From Endozoicomonas sp965208385 (GTDB lineage: Bacteria > Pseudomonadota > Gammaproteobacteria > Pseudomonadales > Endozoicomonadaceae): a DNA stretch of 64,000 bases. Both the position numbers and the translations under genes were made by a program. This document shows, in pieces, positions 1 to 9,085 of this stretch (position 1 is its first letter; every line of letters starts with the position of its first letter). The stretch is from contig CBDBOO010000082.1 in the NCBI GenBank assembly GCA_965208385.1, positions 25,189 to 89,188 of the forward strand, written 5' to 3'. Below the pieces are notes generated by a model. That model had not been told where the DNA came from. It did no database searches and saw only the letters and a program-made list of their open reading frames with translations.

Positions 1-113
1 AATAAGTGCTGGTAAACCAAAGTACCAATTTTACTAAGCCCTTGGGAGGCAAGGATTATGCACTATGGTTTTACACGGTTATTTCCGATCTCCAGCACTT
101 ATTGAGAAGCTAC
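1..113. repeat. MITE family E, copy 1 (left end outside window)
   Basis: This is a copy of the 123-bp element seen complete at 1399-1521, lacking only the first 10 bp because the window starts inside it. Its right end finishes in the same inverted repeat (…TTATTGAGAAGCTAC). It lies just downstream of the sphingomyelinase-like gene, in the same orientation as the other copy upstream of that gene, so the gene is bracketed by two direct copies. It encodes no transposase. Confidence 0.85.
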
Positions 114-134
114 ACAAATAGATATACACGACAT

Positions 135-1256
135 TTAATGACCATCATTCAAGCAAGCCCGTTCATAGGAAGAATAGAAGAGCTCACCTTCAATAGGATA
201 GTGATCTGACAATTCTCTTAACCTTGTCGCCGAATCATCAAAGCGCTTTATTCTCAACTCACCATAATCGGGGCAACTGTATCGTTTCAAACAGAGTATA
301 TTATCCAATGTGCCCAACGGAGTTTTCCCAAATGCCATGGAATTATTATATACATTAAATGAAAATGGCAAACTATTAGAATAACGACCCACTTCCCTTG
401 CATCAAGACTGCTTAATAAATATTGAAAGTCAGAATGAACTTCACTTTCAGGATAATGCCTGCCATCGAAATCTTCCGCTTTATTGCCACTGTTCGTATT
501 AAAATCCCCCATTAATAACACGATTTCATTCCTCTTGATATCTTGCAAAGCAATGAAGTCTTTTAATGCGTTTATCTGCTGCCTGAGTCGAGCATGCTCT
601 TCTGGCACTCCCCACTGAATGCTTTGAAGGTGAATTGCAAAAACATGTACAAATTGATCATAGAACTTGATTTTTACATATTTGACACCCATTGCCGCGA
701 AGTATTGCCCCCAGAGCGAAGGCATGATTTTCTCATGCTCAGCCACAATCGGGTATCGACTGAACACCATGACGCCACCATTGAAAATATATAATTTCAA
801 CAACAGACTCCAGCTACCTCCAAGAATTTTTGCAGAGTAATAGCCAGCACTGGTCATATGGCGTATCAGGATATCCCTGAGATCACTATCCAGCACTTCC
901 TCTACCACTACAATGTCATAATCAGCCTGTGCCAATACCAGACCAACAGCCTCAGCCCGACTGACAGGATCATTCATATCCTGATTTGAATAACGTTTGA
1001 GAAGTTCCTCTTCCCATGGCGTATCAGCCATCAAATTCACATTCCATGTTAATACTTTTAGTTTATTAAAAATCCCACTCTTCAAATAATATTCAATATC
1101 ACCATCAAATAGACATTGTTTATCCGACACATTTTTAGATACAGCCTGACTCTGAACCAGCTTATCAAAAGAAAATACAGATCGATTGTTTATTAAAATA
1201 AAAAAAACAATCATATTCAGCCAATAAAATGCAGGTGATTGATTATTATTCCTCAC
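135..1256 (-). CDS. Secreted endonuclease/exonuclease/phosphatase-family hydrolase, sphingomyelinase C-like
   Basis: The protein (373 aa) has the fold motifs of the metal-dependent endonuclease/exonuclease/phosphatase superfamily in order: LTWNVN, VVVEEV, NGGVMVFSRYPI, HLQS, GDFNTN, LDNI and the C-terminal SDHYPI with the catalytic Asp-His pair. The NGGVMVFSRYPI segment and the spacing to the HLQ and GDFN motifs match bacterial neutral sphingomyelinases better than DNA-repair members, so hydrolysis of host sphingomyelin or another phosphodiester is likely. The N-terminus is hydrophobic (about residues 10-23), suggesting export. I chose the GTG at 1256 because GGGAG lies eight bases upstream. 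Two MITE-E copies flank the gene. A different phosphodiester substrate is the main alternative. Confidence 0.8.
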   Translation of the reverse strand: MRNNNQSPAFYWLNMIVFFILINNRSVFSFDKLVQSQAVSKNVSDKQCLFDGDIEYYLKSGIFNKLKVLTWNVNLMADTPWEEELLKRYSNQDMNDPVSRAEAVGLVLAQADYDIVVVEEVLDSDLRDILIRHMTSAGYYSAKILGGSWSLLLKLYIFNGGVMVFSRYPIVAEHEKIMPSLWGQYFAAMGVKYVKIKFYDQFVHVFAIHLQSIQWGVPEEHARLRQQINALKDFIALQDIKRNEIVLLMGDFNTNSGNKAEDFDGRHYPESEVHSDFQYLLSSLDAREVGRYSNSLPFSFNVYNNSMAFGKTPLGTLDNILCLKRYSCPDYGELRIKRFDDSATRLRELSDHYPIEGELFYSSYERACLNDGH

Positions 1257-1398
1257 TTATTTACTCCCGAAAACAATTCCTACAGTAAAGAGCAAAAGCC
1301 ATATAAATAATGACTCATTCGATTTTATTAATAAAACCATCCAACGGAGTTGCCACACTCTCTATTCAACCTGTCAACGTTCAAACACCTCTCTTCGG

Positions 1399-1521
1399 GT
1401 AGCTTCTCAATAAGTGCTGGTAAACCAAAGTACCAATTTTACTAAGCCCTTGGGAGGCAAGGATCATGCACTATGGTTTTACACGGTTATTTCCGATCTC
1501 CAGCACTTATTGAGAAGCTAC
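1399..1521. repeat. MITE family E, complete 123-bp copy with 8-bp target duplication
   Basis: The element begins GTAGCTTCTCAATAAGTGCT and ends in its reverse complement. It is flanked by an exact 8-bp duplication, CTCTTCGG, at 1391-1398 and 1522-1529. Ends starting GTA and an 8-bp duplication are typical of the IS66 family, so I infer an IS66 transposase moves it. It has no convincing reading frame. Confidence 0.9.
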
Positions 1522-1666
1522 CTCTTCGGATACCAGCAAAGTCACTGTTGTTTCGATTCTTTTGATTTTGTCAGCCTTGCTGACCGAACTGTTATGCATT
1601 ATCACCAAAGTGAGGATTAGGATAGAACCCAATAAATAAGAATGCACATACAGAAGGAGCAGAACC

Positions 1667-2038
1667 ATGGCTTTATCCATTAATCTGGAAGATCATTTCA
1701 ACTACACCCTGCTAGAGCTGGATGGCAGTATAGATGCTATTACCGCTCACACCCTTGATAGAGCGATCAATCAGGCTATTGGTAAAACCAATCGTCATTT
1801 GATTCTGGACTTCAACCTGCTGACAAGTATCAGTAGCGATGGACTCAAGATATTGTTGTCTGCCAAGAACAGACTTTCCCGTTTCCATAGCATTGCTTTG
1901 TGCAATGTTTCTGATCAGATTTCATCATTAATGGAACTGAGTGGTTTAACCCGATTTATCTCTGTAAACCAGGATCTTCATGACGCAGAAATCCTGCTCA
2001 TGGAATCTGATTTTCTACAAGGACGTATCAGCGCCTGA
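1667..2038 (+). CDS. STAS-domain protein (anti-sigma factor antagonist type)
   Basis: This 123-aa single-domain protein has the STAS pattern: an N-terminal beta strand (LLELDGSIDAITAH), then LILDFNLLTSISSDGLKILL. The serine pair before DG is at the position phosphorylated by the partner kinase in SpoIIAA-type proteins. It probably binds a partner-switching anti-sigma or response-regulator protein in the cytoplasm. No partner kinase or phosphatase is adjacent. A GGAG ribosome-binding site precedes the ATG. A rho-independent terminator follows, so it is likely a monocistron. Confidence 0.8.
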   Translation: MALSINLEDHFNYTLLELDGSIDAITAHTLDRAINQAIGKTNRHLILDFNLLTSISSDGLKILLSAKNRLSRFHSIALCNVSDQISSLMELSGLTRFISVNQDLHDAEILLMESDFLQGRISA

Positions 2039-2086
2039 CAAACGCTGCAGTCTCATTAATAATCCATGGCAATGCTTCAAAATTCA

Positions 2087-2119
2087 GCCTCCGCAACCTG
2101 ATGGTTACGGAGGCTTTTT
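2087..2119 (+). terminator. Rho-independent terminator of the STAS gene
   Basis: GCCTCCG pairs perfectly with CGGAGGC across a short loop and is followed by five T residues, about 50 bp after the STAS stop codon. Confidence 0.85.
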
Positions 2120-2558
2120 GCTATCAACAGGCAAAAATAATGGCTGCCCTGCTTATGAGATATTACGGCTATTTTTCAACTTCAACGGATTGATATCGAT
2201 CTTCGTCAGACGCATGAGGCAAACAGAAATTCAACAGCACAGCCGTGATCGCACAAAGACTGATTCCCTTAAGGGTAAAATCTCCCACATTCAAGGACAA
2301 ATCGCCAATACCAAAAACCAGAACAATAGATACAATAACCAGGTTTCTTGGCTTACTTAAATCCACCTGTGCTTTTATCAGGGTCTTCAGTCCAACCACT
2401 GCTATGGAACCGAATAGCAGAATCATGATTCCACCCACAACAGGAATCGGTATGGTTGCCAGAAACCCACCCACTTTACCAATAAATGCAACGGCTATTG
2501 CAATCACGGCCGCCCAGGTCATAATCACCGGATTATAAGCCTTGGTCAGCATCACAGC

Positions 2559-2722
2559 CAGGGCGATCTCATTTGGCACTAACTTTCTCTGTTTGGCTAA
2601 TTATTCAGCACACAAAAGTACCAAAATAAGCCTAATTTCCTGTACTTCTCAAAAATTCAGTTTTTAAAGCTAGCTTTTTGAATATGCAACAGGATTGGTG
2701 TTTGTCAAATGAGATCGCCCTG
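2559..2722. mobile_element. MITE family A copy, inserted in uraA
   Basis: This 164-bp element has ends CAGGGCGATCTCATTTG and its reverse complement. A 10-bp duplication, GCATCACAGC, lies at 2549-2558 and 2723-2732. By eye the body matches the six other copies in this window. It interrupts the permease between GAVM and LAVML. Confidence 0.95.
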
Positions 2723-3233
2723 GCATCACAGCGCCCGTCACCTCGGAATAGGTTGTATTAGGTGGACCACCAAAAAGCCCCGCCAAAGAGGTAGCAAGAC
2801 CATCCCCCAGCAAAGTATTTTTTAAACCCGGCTTTTCCAGATACTTCTTCCCCGTCACCGAACTGATGGCCAGCATGTCGCCAATATGTTCAATGGCGGG
2901 AGCAATGGCCACCGGAATCATATAAAGCACTGCATTCCAGTTAAACTCGGGCGCTGTGAAATTTTGCATAGCCAGCCATGGACGATCAATTAACGGCTGA
3001 AAATCAATCACCCCCATTATCATGGCTGCTATATAACCCACCGTAATACCGCTGATGATTGGAATTAATTTGAACAACCCACCCGCACGGGTTGCCACCA
3101 GAAGAGTCGTCAGCAAAGATAACGTAGCCAGTAAAACTGGCGTGACCAAACGATATAAAACCTTCTACGGGCGAAGTTGCCATACCAACCACCACGGGTG
3201 GAAGCAGTCTATATAATCCCTACAACCGCATAC

Positions 3234-4499
3234 TTATGCTTGAGGAGGCGTACCTTCAGCGTTAGAAATCACAGCATCAATCTGTACCTGCGCGCCCATA
3301 GGAATATCGGAAACGCCAATAACGGTTCTTGCAGGAAGGTCGCCCTTAAAGAAGGTTGTGTAAACTTCGTTTACAGCATCAAGATCTGCGATATTTTTCA
3401 GCTGGATGTTGATTTTAACAGCGTCGTCCATAACGTGGCCGATACTATCAACTATTGCCTGAATGTTCTTCAGGCACTGACCAGCCTGCTCTTTTGCACT
3501 ATCGCCAACAACTTTGTTAGTTTTTGGATTCAGAGGCAACTGAGCAGCAATATGATTGTAGTGGGAGAATGCAACAGTATGAGTATGCAGAGAGCTGTTA
3601 GGCGCATCTTCAGTATTGCTTGCCTTGATTACAATACCATGGCGGTCTTCAACGGCTTGAGGGGGAGTACCGTCACCGTGAGAAACAACCGCATCAATCT
3701 GTACCAGAGCATCCATAGGCAGGCCTGAAGCTGCAACGATTGAGCGTGCAGGAACATAAGCTACTGTTCTGGCGATAGCAGAATCTGGGAAGAAGGTTTT
3801 ATAAACTTCGTTTATCGCATCAATATCAGAAGGGTTCCGCAGGAAGATACCGATTTTCACGATATCGTCGAACGGAACGTCGATGCTTTCTACAATGGCC
3901 TTGATGTTTTTCAGGCACTGCCTCGCCTGCTCTTTCACGCCACCGGCAACCACATTACCTGTTGCAGGATCGATAGGTAACTGAGCAGAAATGTTGTTGT
4001 AGTGAGAGAAAGCAACTGTCTGAGTAGAGAAAGGGCTTTGAGGCGCATTCACGGTGTTGCGCGCCACTTTAACCAGAGCACAAGGATCTTGTGGGTGTGT
4101 ACCTTCACCGTTTGAAATGAGCGCATCCATTTGAACCAAAGCACCATCCATTGGCAGAACAGCAACAGCCAGTGAAGTACGTACAGGAGGGTAGCCTTGG
4201 AAGAAAGTTGCGTACACTTCGTCTACTGCGGCCAGATCAGCGATATTTGTCACGAACACATTGATCTTAACAACATCGCCCATAATGTGACCGACGCTTT
4301 CTACAATCGCTTTAATATTTTCCAGACACTGCTTTGCCTGTGCTTTCACATCACCAGCAACGATTTCGCCAGTTTTAGGGCTTACAGGAAGCTGAGCTGA
4401 AATATTGTTGTAGTGGGAAAACGCAACTGTCTGTGTAGAAACAGAGCTTTGAGGTGCATTTTCAGTGTTTCTGGAATTCTTGATAATGGTGCCGCTCAT
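3234..4499 (-). CDS. Protein with three tandem RidA (YjgF/YER057c/UK114) domains
   Basis: The 421-aa product is three consecutive RidA domains of about 130-145 residues. Each starts with a copy of QTVAFSHYN(N/H)I(S/A)AQLP and ends near VQ(M/I)DA(L/V)(I/V)S. RidA proteins are normally about 130 aa and form homotrimers that hydrolyse reactive enamines and imines; three domains in one chain could fold as a covalent pseudo-trimer. The arginine equivalent to the active-site Arg of E. coli RidA is present in all three (PVRT, IART, PART). Domain 2 carries a short insertion after its Arg. Where many RidA proteins have Glu near the end, all three have Asp. AGGAG precedes the ATG. The gene sits inside the segment that split uraA, suggesting it arrived with a mobile segment. 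Confidence 0.88.
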   Translation of the reverse strand: MSGTIIKNSRNTENAPQSSVSTQTVAFSHYNNISAQLPVSPKTGEIVAGDVKAQAKQCLENIKAIVESVGHIMGDVVKINVFVTNIADLAAVDEVYATFFQGYPPVRTSLAVAVLPMDGALVQMDALISNGEGTHPQDPCALVKVARNTVNAPQSPFSTQTVAFSHYNNISAQLPIDPATGNVVAGGVKEQARQCLKNIKAIVESIDVPFDDIVKIGIFLRNPSDIDAINEVYKTFFPDSAIARTVAYVPARSIVAASGLPMDALVQIDAVVSHGDGTPPQAVEDRHGIVIKASNTEDAPNSSLHTHTVAFSHYNHIAAQLPLNPKTNKVVGDSAKEQAGQCLKNIQAIVDSIGHVMDDAVKINIQLKNIADLDAVNEVYTTFFKGDLPARTVIGVSDIPMGAQVQIDAVISNAEGTPPQA

Positions 4500-5193
4500 A
4501 CCGATATTCTCCTATTCGAGATAATGCTTTAGATGAACTTAAGCTCAGCAGAACTGACCGCGCACGAAATAATGCCCCGGTCTTGCCAAGCTCTTCACAA
4601 TGAGGAGTGTTGTTCTAGCCTTGCAGTCAGTTCGTGTCAAGACAACCTCAGTTGTGTTGCGTTTCATTAGGTCTTTTATTGATACTTATCATCATTAAGA
4701 TGGCTGATACGTATAAACCAATATCAAATTGGTGCTCAGGTTGCGACGAACAAGATCAATAGATGAAGGCAGAATTTGATCTGATTGTGGAAAAACTCAA
4801 CATAGTATTTAAGTTCTGACTGACACCTGCTCAGCATTCGATGCGGTGCAAAAATTGGCCAAAATTGATAATTCGTCATCACAATACCTTCATCGGCGTT
4901 TGCGACAAGAGCCGCAGGTATTGTTGTTTTACTTATGGCTTGGGTATTCTTTTTCAATGGACGAGCGAAATCCCAGACAGCTGTCACCGCTTGCAGATAG
5001 GTGTTTTTTTTAAGGGAGTTATAGGGTTAGAAACGTTTACAGGTATCCGGTAGGTACCGCTTCACTTTACGCCAGATCCCGCTGCCTCTCATTCGCACCA
5101 GAACACTTAGGAACAGTCCTGAAATAACTTCCCTATTACCATGAAGCTTAAGATTGAAGATAATAGTGCCCACATGAAGTACAGGAAATCGTC
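4500..5193. other. Intergenic stretch upstream of the RidA gene
   Basis: I see no convincing gene, RNA or inverted-repeat element in this stretch. It probably includes the promoter of the leftward triple-RidA gene and the unrecognised left end of the ISAzo13-type remnant. Short reading frames here lack ribosome-binding sites and family motifs. Confidence 0.4.
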
Positions 5194-6398
5194 TTGAGCC
5201 ATTATTCTGCAGCAGTAGCCATTCAAATGATTCGTTTTTATCGTTCACTCAATGAACGTGATCGTAGACGTTATGCTGCTGTAGAGGTCGTAAAACTCGG
5301 CCACGGAGGTCTTGCTTTCATATCACAGCTCTTGGACTGTGATGCGAAAACGATTAATCGAGGAATTACTGAGCTCAAATCAGAAGAACCACTTAACGAA
5401 ACAGGTCAGCGAAAAAAAGGGGCGGACGGAAAACCCTAATCGTGAGAAATCCGAAGATCGTGGATGATTTTCGTTCGATACTGAGTGACCATACCGCTGG
5501 CGATCCAATGTGTCAGGATGTGAAGTGGACAAACCTTTCCCGTAGAACGATTTCTCGCAAGCTTCAGACGCGTGGCACACCTGAGGGAAAGAAAATAGTT
5601 TCACCTTTGCTTTTTGAAAATGGCTACCGTCGTCGTAGGCCACAGAAATAAACGAACCATGGGACAAAATGCTGATCGCAATGCTCAGTTTGAAAACAGT
5701 GCTCAATTAAAAGAAAAATATCTTAATGCTGGCAAACCGGTGATCATATTGACACTAAAAATGAAGGAACTTTTAGGTAACTTTTATCGTGAAGGCATCA
5801 CCGATGCCGCTGAAACCACGATTATCAATGATCATGACTTCCCCAGAGCAGTGATGGCAAAGTTATTCCCCATGGTACTTACGATCTTGGTAAAAACACC
5901 GCATCTTTACATCTGAACACCAGCTGTGACACCACCGAATTTGCTTGCGAAAGCATCGAACTTTGGTAGAACGAGCAAGGACACTCCGATTACCTGAACG
6001 AAAGTGAATTGCTCATTCTATGTGACGGAGGGGGCAGTAACAGTGCATTGACGTACATTTTTAAAGAAGATCTACAGGCACTTTCCAACCGGTTGGGATT
6101 GAGTATTCGAATTGCTCACTACCCACCCTACTGCTCAAAATATAACCCGACTGAACATCGTTTATTTCCGCATGTGACACGCGCTTGCAAAGGTGTTGCT
6201 TTAGAATCCATCGAAACAGCGGCCTATTATATGAGGAAAACTGAAACCACCAAAGGTCTCAGCGTGACGGTCATAATTATCGACAAGGTTTACGAAACCG
6301 GCAGAAAGTACGCCGCTGAGTTCAAAAAGAACATGACTATTAAGTTCGATAAATTTCTTGCTAAATGGAACTACAGCGCTCTCTCGGTAGCCAAGTGA
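5194..6398 (+). pseudogene. ISAzo13-family transposase remnant
   Basis: Four reading frames in series carry pieces of one ISAzo13-type DDE transposase. These are an N-terminal RDRRRYAAVEVVKLGHGG helix-turn-helix region, the segment around NPKIVDDFRSILSD and LSRRTISRKL, a part with NRNAQFE-like sequence and a KKKELLGNF-like strand, and the C-terminal LILCDGGGSN followed by YPPYCSKYNPTEHRLF. At least three frameshifts separate them and the central part is degraded. It reads opposite to the uraA gene it sits in. It is an old, inactive insertion; I could not define its ends. Confidence 0.75.
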
Positions 6399-6835
6399 AA
6401 TACGGAAGTTATTCCAGGACTATCCCTAAGAGCAATATACAGAATACCCGCTGCCATTAATCCTCCCATAGTTGCCGGGAGCCCCCATGACTGGATACTG
6501 AATGATATTGGTGCGATAAAGGCAAAGGAGGACGCCAGAAAAACAGGCACCTGCCTTTTGGTGACCAACTGAAAAATAAGGGTTCCCACACCCGCAGTGA
6601 AAAAAGCGACATTGGGATCAAGCCCGGTCAATATTGGCACAAGAACAAGCGCTCCAAATGCTACAAACAACATTTGACCACCCAGAAGAGCCTGTCTCCA
6701 GACCGGCAACTTCCTTCCATCTCAGTGGATTGAGTCATTAAAGGGTTTCCAGAGTTATCAACTGATAGAATAATATTGCATAAGCAATAGTATTTTTATT
6801 TTTACAATTTCGCAGTCATCTTTGAAATCATCTTC

Positions 6836-6866
6836 CATAAAAAAAGGCCCTGAGGCCCTTTTTTAT
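6836..6866. terminator. Terminator between upp and uraA
   Basis: A run of A residues, GGCC-CTGA-GGCC and a run of T residues form an imperfect, potentially bidirectional terminator immediately after the upp stop codon. It could reduce transcription from upp into the downstream uraA pseudogene. Confidence 0.65.
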
Positions 6867-7489
6867 TTTGTTCCGAAAATCTTGTCACCGGCATCACCCA
6901 GTCCCGGCATGATATATCCACGCTCATTCAACCCCTTGTCTACAGATGCCGTATATATTTTAACATCAGGGTGTAATGAGTGAATCTTTTCAATACCTTC
7001 AGGAGCAGCCACCAGAACCAGGCAGCGAATTTCTTTACAACCGGCTTTTTTCAACATTTCGATAGTGGCCAGCATTGATCCGCCAGTAGCCAGCATCGGG
7101 TCAAGAATCAATGCGATGCGTTCGTCTATATTGTTGACAAGTTTTTCAAAATAAGGAACGGGTTCCAGGGTTTCCTCATCCCGATACAGCCCCACAACAC
7201 TGACTTTTGCATTGGGAATCATATCCAGAACGCCATTCATCATGCCTATGCCTGCACGAAGAATCGGCACAATTGTGATTTTTTTCCCCTTAATCTGCTG
7301 AACGGTTACCCTGCCATCCCAACCGTCAATCTCTGTATATTCCAGCTCCAGATCTTTAGTCGCTTCATAGGTCAGCAGACTACCCACCTCACTAGCCAAA
7401 GTACGAAACCCCTTGGTACTGATATCATGCGACCGCATTATCCCCAGCTTGTGCTGTACCAATGGGTGCTTGATTTCCTGTACACTCAT
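6863..7489 (-). CDS. upp: Uracil phosphoribosyltransferase
   Basis: Upp makes UMP from uracil and PRPP in pyrimidine salvage. The 208-aa product from the ATG at 7489 is the normal family length and begins MSVQEIKHPLVQHKLG. It contains the PRPP-binding loop LILDPMLATGGS and the C-terminal GDAGDKIFGTK uracil-binding end. The frame is open further upstream to 7624, but that extension is not seen in the family, and GAGG precedes the chosen ATG. The uracil permease gene downstream is broken, so the enzyme must use internally released uracil or another uptake route. Confidence 0.97.
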   Translation of the reverse strand: MSVQEIKHPLVQHKLGIMRSHDISTKGFRTLASEVGSLLTYEATKDLELEYTEIDGWDGRVTVQQIKGKKITIVPILRAGIGMMNGVLDMIPNAKVSVVGLYRDEETLEPVPYFEKLVNNIDERIALILDPMLATGGSMLATIEMLKKAGCKEIRCLVLVAAPEGIEKIHSLHPDVKIYTASVDKGLNERGYIMPGLGDAGDKIFGTK

Positions 7490-7800
7490 GCCTGACCTCA
7501 ACTTATTACCGGTAAGAATTTGCCATTTTGTTTTCACTGACGAACACTCGTTCGCTATTAAAACAACGGTAGAGATCTGCTTCAGAATATTTCCACAAAT
7601 CTCCGGATCCAGAACAGTCCGCATTCCTGCGACCTAAACCTATTTATTGTCACATATTGCTGCCGCCTCTGCCCATACGTTTTTATAACAACAGTTCTGA
7701 TACAGTTTTCTCTTGCTGAATACTTCCAAGAGCTGTATTTTTGACCCTTTTTATCGAGCTGGCAATGCTGGCTTATTCACTTATCTTAAGGTTTTCAAGC

Positions 7801-8358
7801 ATGTCTGTTGATCTCGACCATATCCAGCAAGTGCTGGATGAAGCCGACTGTCTCTTTAACGAGCAGCAGATCGAAGATGCAATTCGCACTATGGGTCAGA
7901 GCATTACTCAATCTCTGGCCGACAAAAATCCGCTGGTGTTCTGTGTAATGAACGGTGGTCTGGTAATTACCGGAAAACTATTAACTTATCTACAGTTTCC
8001 TCTGGAAGCTTCCTATATTCATGCTACCCGCTACCGTGATCAGCTAACCGGCGGTCGTCTGGACTGGAAGGTACGTCCCAGCCAGAAAATTGAGGGCCGA
8101 ACCATTCTTGTTATCGATGATATTCTCGACGAAGGGCATACTCTGGATGCCATTGTCGACTATTGCAGGGAACAGGGAGCCGCTGAAGTTCAAACCGCCG
8201 TTCTTGTGGATAAAAAACACAACCGGAAAGCCCGCCCTGGCCAGAAAGCGGATCATACTGGCCTGGAAATAGAGGATCGTTATATTTTCGGATACGGTCT
8301 TGATTATCAGGGATACTGGAGAAATGCCAATGGCATTTATGCGCTGAAAGGGCACTGA
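7801..8358 (+). CDS. hpt: Hypoxanthine-guanine phosphoribosyltransferase
   Basis: The enzyme converts hypoxanthine or guanine plus PRPP to IMP or GMP. The product from the ATG at 7801 is 185 aa, normal for the Pseudomonas-type protein. It carries the MNGGLVITGKL loop, the PRPP motif ILVIDDILDEGHT and a C-terminal DYQGYWRN segment typical of this subgroup. The open frame begins 20 codons earlier, but those residues are not family-like. It diverges from upp, as in the PA4645-PA4646 neighbourhood of Pseudomonas, and ends at a strong terminator. Confidence 0.93.
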   Translation: MSVDLDHIQQVLDEADCLFNEQQIEDAIRTMGQSITQSLADKNPLVFCVMNGGLVITGKLLTYLQFPLEASYIHATRYRDQLTGGRLDWKVRPSQKIEGRTILVIDDILDEGHTLDAIVDYCREQGAAEVQTAVLVDKKHNRKARPGQKADHTGLEIEDRYIFGYGLDYQGYWRNANGIYALKGH

Positions 8359-8379
8359 TCAGTATCGCTGAAAATAAAA

Positions 8380-8415
8380 AGGCATTTGTCCGAGTAAACC
8401 GACAAATGCCTTTTT
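8380..8415 (+). terminator. Rho-independent terminator of hpt
   Basis: AGGCATTTGTC pairs with GACAAATGCCT around a 10-base loop, followed by a T run. It is 20 bp after the hpt stop. Confidence 0.93.
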
Positions 8416-9085
8416 ATAATATATTTATTATTTCAGCTTTGAGCGCATCTGCTTCAACTCTTTTTTAGCAGCTTTATCAACTTCCATGTCATCTTTCATA
8501 GCCAGCTTATCCTGCTTGCCGACTCTTTTATCCAGCTCTTTTTCATCTTTCTTCACCTGCTTCCCTTCCTCCAGATCAGTTCTTTGTTTTCTGGTTTTTT
8601 TCCTGGATTTTTCCAACTGTTTTTGTTCGGCTGGAATAGCCTGTAATCGCAACTCGGATTCTTCTTTCTTTGTTTGCAATTCTTTTTGACTGCGTTCTAA
8701 TCCTTTGATTTCATCAGTCATGGTTTTTTTGAGAGCGGGAGTGGATAGCTTTTCTGCGGACTTCTGCATGCGAGTTATATCATTCTTTAATTCTTTCAGC
8801 TGATCCTTAATGCCTGATAGCTCTCCCTTGAGCGTTCTACGTTCCTCGTCAAGTGCAACCAGACCATCTCGGCTACTGATTAATTCTTCCCTGGTACCCT
8901 GTACAGCTCTATCATGCTCACCGTGAACCTGCTTAAGCTGTTCCTTATGCACGGCATCAAGACCACCTCGCCCCCTCAGCACTTCCCCAAAGATTAATTC
9001 TGAACAGAATTCGCAAGGCTTTCAGAGTATCTGCTATTTTTAACTCTCGTGAAGTCATTCGTATTAACAACTCAGTCAGACCACA

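Larger units (their letters stand above)
2169..6709 (-). pseudogene. uraA: uraA-type uracil/xanthine permease, split and frameshifted
   Basis: Three separated segments encode one NCS2-family permease. The N-terminal part (about 6709-6400) reads LPVWRQALLGGQMLFVAFGALVLVP in two pieces. The middle (about 3195-2733) contains LLPPVV and the FNWNAVLYMIPVAIAPAIEH segment. The C-terminal part (2548-2169) contains NPVIMTWAAVIAIA. The first gap (about 3200-6400) holds the RidA-like gene and an ISAzo13 remnant, and some permease codons are lost there. A further frameshift lies near 3150. The second gap is MITE-A at 2559-2722, whose removal restores the frame through GAVMLAVML. The N-terminal frame upstream of LPVW is also disturbed. 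The gene lies downstream of upp on the same strand, the usual order in Pseudomonas, so uracil uptake by this route is lost. Confidence 0.85.
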
